Position numbers and translations under genes: made by a program. The notes under the pieces are model-generated. The model did no database searches, was not told the origin of the DNA, and was given only the letters and a program-made list of their open reading frames with translations. A stretch of DNA of 6,695 nt, from contig LUZV01000238.1 in the NCBI GenBank assembly GCA_001603765.1, positions 1 through 6,695 on the forward strand. The letters are read 5' to 3'. The stretch comes from Anaerolineales bacterium Chloro_02 (lineage in GTDB: Bacteria > Chloroflexota > Anaerolineae > Anaerolineales > Anaerolineaceae). Positions 1-5,800 of the stretch are shown here, piece by piece (position 1 is the stretch's first letter; every line of letters starts with the position of its first letter).

Positions 1-885
1 AAACGCCTGCCCGGTCATGGCTTTTTTGCCTTCCGGCTGCAGACTGTCAAAAACCAAAAAGCTCTCGCTTGTGCCAATCGCGGGCAATCCGTTCACGACA
101 TATCTCTCGCCCATTTCGCTGGCAAAACTGTCGTGCACGTGGGCTTCAATCACCTTCACCCGCTTTCCATCCAGCATAAAAAACGTGCCGGGCCAGGGAT
201 AAAACGCGCGCACTTTGCGCTCAAGTTCAACAGCTGTCTTCGAAAAATCGAGCTCACCCTCACTTTTTTTGAGCATTGGCGCGTATGTCTGGTTGGTATC
301 GTCCTGCGGCAAAGGCGCGAGCATGCCGCTTAGATAGGATGGCAAAACTTCAATCAGAGTCTGAGCGCCTAAAAAAGAAAGCTGCTGAGAAAGCTCCTCT
401 GCGTTGGTTGTCGGTCGGATGGGAACCCCACGCTGAGCGAGAATTGGGCCCGTATCGAGCCCCTCATTCATCAGCATAATGGTAACGCCGCTCTCGTGAT
501 CGCCCGCGGCAATGGCTGCCTGGATCGGCGATGCTCCGCGCCAGCGAGGTAGAAGAGAGGCGTGCACGTTGACGCAGCCTTTTTCCGGCATCTCGAGTAC
601 CATTTTCGGCAGGATCTGCCCAAACGCGGCGACCACGATCAGAGAGGGTTTGTATTGCGCCAACTCGGTTATGGCTCCAAGTTTTCTCAAAGAAACCGGC
701 TGCAAGACCGGTAAGCCGAGCTCCAACGCGCGCTGTTTCACCGCGCACGGAGCCAGGGCGCGCCCTCTGCCTGCCGGGCGATCTGGCTGGGTGACCACCG
801 CGGCGAGCCCATATTTCTCGTGAAGAGCTTCCAGGCTTGGGATGGCAAAGTCAGGTGATCCCATGAAGATGATGCGTTCGTTCAT
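1..885 (-). CDS. fmt: Methionyl-tRNA formyltransferase, C-terminus cut by window edge
   Basis: Transfers a formyl group from 10-formyl-tetrahydrofolate to the amino group of Met on initiator tRNA, in the cytoplasm. The visible 295 codons (E. coli Fmt is about 315 residues) start MNERIIFMGSPDFAIPSLEA, matching the family's N-terminal Rossmann strand. The active-site segment NVHASLLPRWRGASPIQ is at residues 106-122. The catalytic trio falls at Asn106, His108 and Asp144 (in MNEGLDTGPIL), the same numbering as E. coli. The linker and start of the C-terminal tRNA-binding domain follow (YAPMLKKSEGELDF at 201-214; RAFYPWPGTFF at 226-236); roughly the last 20 residues lie outside. The ATG at 885 is fixed because the conserved N-terminus begins at once. 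No Shine-Dalgarno precedes it. It is divergent from the DUF4870 gene; the usual neighbour def is not visible. The reading frame is intact. Confidence 0.96.
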   Translation of the reverse strand, partial: MNERIIFMGSPDFAIPSLEALHEKYGLAAVVTQPDRPAGRGRALAPCAVKQRALELGLPVLQPVSLRKLGAITELAQYKPSLIVVAAFGQILPKMVLEMPEKGCVNVHASLLPRWRGASPIQAAIAAGDHESGVTIMLMNEGLDTGPILAQRGVPIRPTTNAEELSQQLSFLGAQTLIEVLPSYLSGMLAPLPQDDTNQTYAPMLKKSEGELDFSKTAVELERKVRAFYPWPGTFFMLDGKRVKVIEAHVHDSFASEMGERYVVNGLPAIGTSESFLVFDSLQPEGKKAMTGQAF

Positions 886-892
886 AGCTGCG

Positions 893-901
893 ATTCTATC
901 A
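893..901 (-). promoter_or_regulatory. Extended -10 element for fmt, apparently leaderless
   Basis: Read on the minus strand, TGATAGAAT is an extended -10 (TGn plus TAGAAT). The hexamer ends 7 nt before the fmt ATG, so transcription would start at or next to the A of the start codon. This fits the lack of a Shine-Dalgarno sequence before fmt. No convincing -35 hexamer is seen. The motif match is direct observation; promoter activity is inference. Confidence 0.45.
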
Positions 902-922
902 CAGGCGGTCATTACATTGGGC

Positions 923-937
923 TCACACCCGGGGTGA
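923..937. repeat. Imperfect 15-bp palindrome in divergent intergenic region
   Basis: TCACACCCGGGGTGA equals its own reverse complement except at one symmetric pair of positions. It sits between the fmt and DUF4870 starts, upstream of both candidate -10 elements, so it could be a protein-binding site. It has no U-tract and does not follow a gene end, so it is not a terminator. A chance GC-rich palindrome is equally possible. Confidence 0.2.
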
Positions 938-971
938 TCCGACCTGAATTCACGCTAACTTTCAGACTTTG

Positions 972-983
972 TGTTAAGCTTAA
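972..983 (+). promoter_or_regulatory. Candidate extended -10 (TGTTAAGCT) overlapping a 10-bp perfect palindrome
   Basis: TGTTAAGCT at 972-980 fits the TGn-TANNNT form of an extended -10 and would start transcription near 987, just ahead of the Shine-Dalgarno AGAGGTGA at 996-1003 of the DUF4870 gene. TTAAGCTTAA at 974-983 is a perfect palindrome covering the same bases and could serve as a small operator. No clear -35 is seen. Confidence 0.3.
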
Positions 984-1006
984 GCAAACGTAATTAGAGG
1001 TGAATT

Positions 1007-1486
1007 ATGACCAATTCTCAAGATTTTCAAAATGTTGATCCTGTCATTGTAGACGCGGTGCCAGAAGCAAGACCTTCCCAACCGCCCTTAACTTCCAGCG
1101 AAGAGAACACTCTGGCTTTGTTTGCCCATTTGTCCATTCTGCTCAATCTGGTAACTGGATTTTTGGGTTTGGTACCGGCAGCGGTTATCTACTTCGCGTA
1201 CAAAGATCGTTCGCGTTATGTCGCATATCAAAGTCTGCAGGCGATAATCTTCCAGCTTGTTTTCTTCTTTGGCGCGGCTATTCTTGCCGGTGTGGTAGGC
1301 CTAATCTCTGCCCTTTTGACCTTTGTGTGCGTCGGTCTTTGCGGCATCCCGCTGGCAATGCTGCTGGCGCTTATCCCGCTTGCCGCCCTGGTTTACGGCA
1401 TTGTTGGCGCGGTTGAGACTTATCACGGGCGCGACTTCCAGTATTGGCAGGTTGGGGAATGGGTTCGCGAAACTTACGAAAATTAA
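1007..1486 (+). CDS. DUF4870 (Tic20-like) small integral membrane protein
   Basis: A 159-residue membrane protein of unknown function. Residues 1-34 are polar, with no signal peptide, and rich in Pro, Glu and Ser. Hydrophobic spans follow at about 36-64, 74-101 and 102-136. Between the first two is the loop KDRSRYVAYQSLQAI (66-80), the charged R-x-V-x-x-Q-S-L-Q pattern typical of DUF4870. The short polar C-tail ends in QYWQVGEWVRETYEN, matching the family's closing G-[DE]-W motif. AGAGGTGA lies 3 nt upstream of the ATG, a strong Shine-Dalgarno that supports this start. The glutaredoxin-like gene follows after 29 nt, so the two are probably co-transcribed. The family assignment is confident; no molecular role is established. 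Confidence 0.85.
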   Translation: MTNSQDFQNVDPVIVDAVPEARPSQPPLTSSEENTLALFAHLSILLNLVTGFLGLVPAAVIYFAYKDRSRYVAYQSLQAIIFQLVFFFGAAILAGVVGLISALLTFVCVGLCGIPLAMLLALIPLAALVYGIVGAVETYHGRDFQYWQVGEWVRETYEN

Positions 1487-1515
1487 TTAATTTGGTGCTG
1501 CGCAAGGACTATAAA

Positions 1516-1803
1516 ATGAATCAGGTTGTTGACCCTTCAGCAGACACGGCAATCAAGGTTTATGGCGTAACATGGTGCCCGGACTGCCGAAGGAGCAGGT
1601 CTGTCTTTGAAGAAGAGGGTGTTCCTTATGTCTGGATCGATATTGACGAAGACAAACAAGGAGAAAGTTTCGTCCTTGCCGCCAACCGCGGCAACCGCAG
1701 CGTGCCCACAATCATTTTTCCGGATGGTTCAAGCTTGGTGGAGCCCAGTGGTGCTCAGCTCCGCCAAGCTCTACAGCCTTTTAAGATTCCAAAATCTGCT
1801 TAG
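1516..1803 (+). CDS. Glutaredoxin-like (mycoredoxin/NrdH-type) CPDC thiol-disulfide oxidoreductase
   Basis: A 95-residue cytoplasmic thioredoxin-fold protein. It has the dithiol active site W20-C21-P22-D23-C24 after the first beta strand (IKVYGVTWC). The WIDIDEDKQGESFV region is at 40-53. The cis-proline loop SVPT (62-65) is followed by IIFPDGSSLVEPS (66-78). The overall pattern, including ANRGNRSVPT and FPDGS, resembles mycoredoxin-type glutaredoxins more than classical glutathione-linked ones. It probably reduces protein or low-molecular-weight thiol disulfides; the electron donor is unknown. I chose the ATG at 1516 over an in-frame ATG at 1444 because AAGGA (1504-1508) lies 7 nt upstream and the earlier start would lie inside the DUF4870 gene and add an unrelated tail. 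Its TAG overlaps the stop of the convergent membrane-protein gene by 4 nt. Confidence 0.88.
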   Translation: MNQVVDPSADTAIKVYGVTWCPDCRRSRSVFEEEGVPYVWIDIDEDKQGESFVLAANRGNRSVPTIIFPDGSSLVEPSGAQLRQALQPFKIPKSA

Positions 1804-2060
1804 ACTGTTAGTCGGCGGCGGGATTTATGAGCCAGCAGAATGATGCTGGCAGATAGCGCCCCCGCGAATAGCGCCGCAAAACTCGCCACAAGGATCGCTC
1901 CGAGCGAACGCCGTAATTCGAAAATCTTCGAGCGGCTCAGTTCATCCCGCAACGAGTGGTAAAAGCCAGCGCTGGGGCGCTGCTCACGGAGGATTTGCGA
2001 AAAGCGCTTCTCGAGCTCGGTAAGCTCCAAATCTTTATTTCCAAAATTCATTTTGTTCAT
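1800..2060 (-). CDS. Small single-pass membrane protein, candidate minimal anti-sigma factor
   Basis: An 86-residue protein not recognised by family. Residues 1-50 are hydrophilic and highly charged. The stretch ELEKRFSQILREQRPSAGFY (15-34) followed by HSLRDEL resembles the short Leu/Arg-rich helix with an RP-x-x-x-F step seen near the N-terminus of putative anti-sigma proteins encoded next to ECF sigma factors. One transmembrane span follows at about 53-77 (AILVASFAALFAGALSASII), ending in a basic AHKSRRR tail with almost nothing beyond the membrane. The gene starts 29 nt after the ECF sigma stop on the same strand, so it is surely co-transcribed. The start could be ATG at 2060 or at 2051 (Met4); neither has a clear Shine-Dalgarno. 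The anti-sigma role is inferred from position and general shape only. Confidence 0.65.
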   Translation of the reverse strand: MNKMNFGNKDLELTELEKRFSQILREQRPSAGFYHSLRDELSRSKIFELRRSLGAILVASFAALFAGALSASIILLAHKSRRRLTV

Positions 2061-2089
2061 CTTAACTGCTTTAACCCCATATTTTGGTC

Positions 2090-2653
2090 TTAGATGCGAG
2101 GGTTTTCTAATTCATTTACCCTGTCGCGCAATTCAAGCAAGGTTCTATGGTAGAGGCTTTTTATTGCCCCTTCAGTCTTGCCAAGAACGACGCCGATTTC
2201 CTCATTGCTCAAATTCTGAACAAACTTCAGCAAGATTAACTCTCTCTTTTGCGGGTTGAGATCATTGATCACGCGCAGCAAAAAGTCATGCTCCTGGAGC
2301 TGCAGCATTTTTTGTTCGGGGGCAGTATGTTTTCCGGTATCCGGCAAGATTAAATCTTCGATGGAGGTTTCTTTGGAGCGTGCTCTGTCGCGGTGGTAAT
2401 TCGCCACCAGATTATGCGCGATTCGGTAGAGCCACGCGGAAAACGGCAGACCCATATGTTTATAACTTCCAATGCTCTTTAAGGCTTTAAAGAACACTTT
2501 TGCGGTCAAATCCTCGGCATCATCCACGCTGCCGACCCGGAAATAGACATAGTTATAGATCTTGTCGATGTATCGTTCATACAAAACGCCAAACGCGTCG
2601 GGATCTGTCCGCGCGAGGTTGATCAGAGCAACTTCATCAATATCGTCAGCCAA
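2090..2653 (-). CDS. ECF-type RNA polymerase sigma factor (sigma-70 family, RpoE-like), TTG start
   Basis: A 187-residue alternative sigma factor that would direct RNA polymerase to a stress or envelope regulon. Sigma2 spans about residues 18-92: DPDAFGVLYERYIDKIYNYV (18-37), the region 2.2 core DDAEDLTAKVFFKAL (44-58), and region 2.4 FSAWLYRIAHNLVANYHR (71-88). A short linker at 93-123 leads to sigma4 at about 125-178, with LNPQKRELILLKF (132-144) and the helix-turn-helix LSNEEIGVVLGKTEGAIKSL (148-167). There is no sigma3, as expected for group 4. The start is TTG at 2653, supported by GGAAGG (2664-2659) 5 nt upstream; the nearby upstream ATG is out of frame. The next gene downstream encodes a small membrane protein, a common sigma/anti-sigma arrangement. 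Confidence 0.93.
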   Translation of the reverse strand: MADDIDEVALINLARTDPDAFGVLYERYIDKIYNYVYFRVGSVDDAEDLTAKVFFKALKSIGSYKHMGLPFSAWLYRIAHNLVANYHRDRARSKETSIEDLILPDTGKHTAPEQKMLQLQEHDFLLRVINDLNPQKRELILLKFVQNLSNEEIGVVLGKTEGAIKSLYHRTLLELRDRVNELENPRI

Positions 2654-2672
2654 TTCTACCTTCCAGAGTCTG

Positions 2673-2683
2673 ATTATATATCA
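2673..2683 (-). promoter_or_regulatory. -10 element for the ECF sigma operon
   Basis: On the minus strand TGATATATAAT contains a consensus TATAAT at 2678-2673. Transcription would start near 2666, giving a leader of about a dozen nucleotides made up almost entirely of the GGAAGG Shine-Dalgarno. No good -35 at 17 nt is visible. This looks like a housekeeping-type promoter; I see no clear ECF-type -35 (GGAAC-like) that would argue for autoregulation. Confidence 0.45.
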
Positions 2684-2728
2684 TGCCTCGTCTATTGTTT
2701 TTTTGTGCTTATACCCTTTGCTTTGGAG

Positions 2729-2734
2729 TACAAT
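2729..2734 (+). promoter_or_regulatory. Candidate -10 element (TACAAT) upstream of the glyA-gcvT gene
   Basis: TACAAT matches the -10 consensus at five of six positions. The nearest -35-like hexamer, TTGTGC at 2703-2708, gives an overlong 20-nt spacer, so the promoter is weak by E. coli rules. Transcription starting about 7 nt downstream would give a leader of about 140 nt before the fusion gene. Confidence 0.35.
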
Positions 2735-2777
2735 AAAAGCAATGGGACACGTTGGCACACCAAAAAAAGCAAGATGC

Positions 2778-2836
2778 GCCAGGTCTGTTTCTATTCCTGG
2801 TACCGGTGCTTCTGGCAAGCTCTTTTTCCCTTTTTT
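2778..2836 (+). promoter_or_regulatory. Possible attenuator-like hairpins and pyrimidine tract in the leader
   Basis: CCAGG (2779-2783) can pair with CCTGG (2796-2800). The overlapping GCCAG (2778-2782) can instead pair with CTGGC (2812-2816), so the two stems exclude each other. In the first state a short GCTT/AAGC stem (2808-2811 with 2817-2820) remains free and is followed by the U-rich run TCTTTTTCCCTTTTTT (2821-2836). The stems are only 4-5 bp, so a regulatory switch is speculative. I could not match this leader to glycine, THF or SAM riboswitch consensus motifs. Confidence 0.2.
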
Positions 2837-2867
2837 AACCTGTTATCAAATCTCAAAATCCGCTCAA

Positions 2868-2872
2868 AAGGA
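2868..2872 (+). promoter_or_regulatory. Shine-Dalgarno AAGGA of the glyA-gcvT fusion gene
   Basis: AAGGA lies 8 nt before the ATG at 2881, an ideal spacing that fixes the start of the fusion protein. Confidence 0.75.
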
Positions 2873-2880
2873 AATAAACA

Positions 2881-5800
2881 ATGACTGATTTTCTGTTCAA
2901 GAAAGATGTTGATATTTACGATCCCAACGTAAACGGCTTAGTGGAGTTTGAAGCTGAACGCCAGGCTCGCCGTCTGATCATGATCCCCAGCGAAAGTATT
3001 GCCCCGAAGGCAGTGCGTGAACTGTTGGCATCACCCTTCTCCAATATTTACGCCGAAGGCTATCCCCGCCCTGAAACCCGTTATCAGGACGAGGATACCC
3101 TGATGGATTATGCCTATCAACTCGGACGGTACCGCCGTCACAGCGACCCGCGCTACTATAAGGGCGTTGAGTATGTGGATATGGTTGAGGCGCTTGCCCG
3201 CCGGCGTGCCGCGGAGCTTTTCGCCGCGAATAACCTCAACGCTGATGATCTCTGGGTCAACGTTCAACCGCTTTCAGGCGCGCCAGCCAACACCGCGGTC
3301 TATACCGCCCTGATTAAACCTGGCGACGCAATCCTGGGTATGGACCTCCTTCACGGCGGTCATCTCACCCACGGCTCGCCTGTCAACCGTTCCGGTCTGT
3401 TCTACAACGCTTTCCACTACACCGTAGATCCCAAAACTGAACGTCTCGATTATGGCAAAATCATGGAACAGGCAAAAGCCTGCAAACCAAAAGTCATTGT
3501 AGCCGGCTACACCTCCTATCCCTGGATCCCAGACTGGCAAAAATTCCGCGAGATCGCGGACGAAGTTGGGGCGTGGCTGTTAGCGGATGTTTCACATATT
3601 GCCGGTCTGATCGCCGCCAAGGTTGTTCCGTCCCCAATTGGCATTGCCGATGTGGTGAGCTTCACCACTCACAAGACGCTTTGTGGACCGCGCGGCGCGG
3701 TATTGATTGCTCACGACCGCGAACTTGGCGAACAGATCGATAAAGGCGTCTTCCCTGGTGAGCAAGGCGGTCCTCACGTGAACACAATCGCCGCCATGGC
3801 GCTGACCTTCAAACTCGCGAGGACTGAGCAATTCATCGAACTGCAAAAACAGACCTTGCGCAACGCTCTGGCGCTCTCGAACCAGTTTAAGAAGCTTGGG
3901 GCGCGCGTGCCTTATGGCGGCACCGACAGCCACATGTGCCTCCTGGATTGTAAATCTTTCAAGAGCGCCGACGGCATCCCGCTAAATGGTGATATGGGCG
4001 CGAGGATTCTTGACCTCGTCGGCATCGTTGTCAACCGCAACACCATCCCCGGTGACCGCTCAGCCATGAGTTCCACCGGAATCCGTATGGGCGCGACCTG
4101 GCTGACACAGCGCGGCTTTGGTGAGAAGGATTTCGTCAAAATTGCGGATCTGATCCATGAACTTTTCAGCGCCACCATCCCCTACCATATGATCGGACGG
4201 TCAGGCAAGATCACCCGCGCCAAAGTGGATTTTTCAACCCTGGGCAAGGTGAATACCGATGTGCGCGTGATGGCAGACTCGAAACCCGCCATGGACGATA
4301 TCCATCAGCGCCATGGGTATCCTCATTACTTCTACAACGAAGATCACCCTCGCCAGGGCATCGGCGCGTTGATGGTCACTGGCGAAAACGTTCGCGCCTT
4401 CCTGAATTACACCATGACCAGCGATGTTGAAGCGCTGGAACCTGGCGCCTCGCAACTGACCATGATGCATACCACCAACGGCGACATCGAAGGCGTTCTG
4501 ACCTGCAACGAGCCAAAGCGCTTCACCCTGACCGTGCCCGCGGAGAAGCTCGGTTTGGCTGGCAGTTGGTTGGTTGGGCTTTCGAGCGCGTTCATTTACT
4601 ATGACCCTGACCTCACGCAAAGGATTCCCGGACCTGTTTCCATTCTTAAAGCTGATCCAGTTTGGGCTAAGCCAGAAAACGAGAGAATTGATCTCAATAA
4701 ACCCTATTTTATCGGAATGCCTGCTGCTTCGGAGGTAGATCTGCCTGGATTGCCCGAATTTGAGTGGGTGGAACCCGAGCAGGAAGGGTTAAAACGCACA
4801 CCGCTCTATGAAACACATCTGGCGTTAGGCGCGAAGATGGCTGGCTTTGCCGGATGGGAGATGCCGCTTTGGTACTCATCCGTTTTGCAAGAGCATCTTG
4901 CTACGCGCAACGCGGCTGGGCTATTTGATGTCACCCACATGGGCGTCTTCCAGGCTGAAGGCCCGGACGCCGCGGTATTTTTGGATGTGGTCTGCGGTAA
5001 CGATACGCTTTCGCTCAAGATCGGCGACTCCCTCTACACCCACTTCATGGATCCGCACGCCAATGTAATTGACGACCTGCTGATTTATCGGCGCGATACC
5101 GATAAATACCTCGTGGTAGTCAATGCCGCCAACGAAGCCAAAGACTGGGCGTGGCTGAACGCTGTCAAGAACGGCGAGGTCATGGTCGACCCTGATCGCC
5201 CCTGGGTGCGCGCGCCAGGGCGCAAAGTGATCCTGCGCAATCTGAAAGACCCATCAGCCGGAGAAGAACAGCTTGTGGACATTGCCCTGCAGGGTCCCCT
5301 CAGCCGCGAAATTCTGCTCAAACTGGCAGAGCCAGCCGAACAGCGCCGCATTCGCCGCTTAGACCGCACCCAGCTCTGTGAAGCAGTACTGGACGGCATG
5401 CACGTGGTTGTTTCACGCACGGGTTACACCGGCGAACGCATGTGCTTTGAGCTGTTTGTTCACCCTGGTGAGGCGGTTAAGCTTTGGAACGCCCTCATGG
5501 AAGCCGGTAAGCCCCTTGGGCTTGAACCCTGCGGTTTAGGCGCGCGCGATTCGCTGCGCACCGAAGCTGGGCTGCCGCTGTATGGGCATGAAATGGGCGG
5601 CGATCTGAACCTGACCGTCGGAGAGGCGGGCTTCTTGCCTTTCCTCAAGCTCAACTCAGCCTGGTTCATCGGCAGAAAAGCCTTCGTGGAGCTGGAGGAG
5701 AAACGTACCAGCATTGTGGCGCGCTTCCGCTTTGACGAGAAAGCCGTGCGCATGGCGCATCACGGCGACCCGGTCTGCGACCTTAAGGGGCGCATGGTGG

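Larger units (their letters stand above)
2742..2888 (+). other. Candidate 48-codon leaderless upstream ORF overlapping the fusion gene start
   Basis: An ATG lies exactly 7 nt after TACAAT, the same -10-to-ATG spacing as at fmt. It opens a 48-codon frame (MGHVGTPKKARCARS at its start) that ends in TGA at 2886-2888, overlapping the first 8 nt of the fusion gene. No Shine-Dalgarno precedes it. The peptide is basic, matches no family I know, and may be a chance ORF; if translated it could couple translation into the downstream gene. Coding status is uncertain. Confidence 0.2.

Noticed and set aside
464..748. 94-codon minus-strand frame inside fmt
   Set aside because: It lies in a different frame within the well-conserved fmt coding sequence, and its translation is low-complexity Arg-rich with no family resemblance.
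1444..1515. Earlier ATG extending the glutaredoxin-like protein by 24 residues
   Set aside because: It lies inside the DUF4870 gene, adds a tail unlike the family, and lacks the well-spaced AAGGA present before 1516.
2798..2805. TGGTACCG resembling the core of a T-box antiterminator
   Set aside because: Only the 8-nt core matches. There is no room or recognisable specifier stem upstream, no strong terminator stem after it, and T-boxes usually precede tRNA synthetase or biosynthesis genes with much longer leaders.
2796..2822. Walker A-like GTGASGK string in the candidate upstream ORF
   Set aside because: The ORF is 48 codons with no NTPase fold around it, and the next residue is Leu rather than Ser/Thr; chance match.
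2808..2827. GCTT-loop-AAGC hairpin plus T-run as an intrinsic terminator
   Set aside because: The stem is only 4 bp with mixed GC content; too weak alone. Kept only as part of a speculative leader structure.
2654..2880. Small RNA gene (SRP RNA, tRNA, 6S) in the largest gap
   Set aside because: No SRP tetraloop segment, tRNA cloverleaf or 6S-like long hairpin can be read on either strand.
4234..4620. Long minus-strand open frames beneath the fusion gene (also at 3592-3933 and 5656-6099)
   Set aside because: These are mirror frames of a strongly conserved plus-strand gene, with no Shine-Dalgarno and no recognisable domains.
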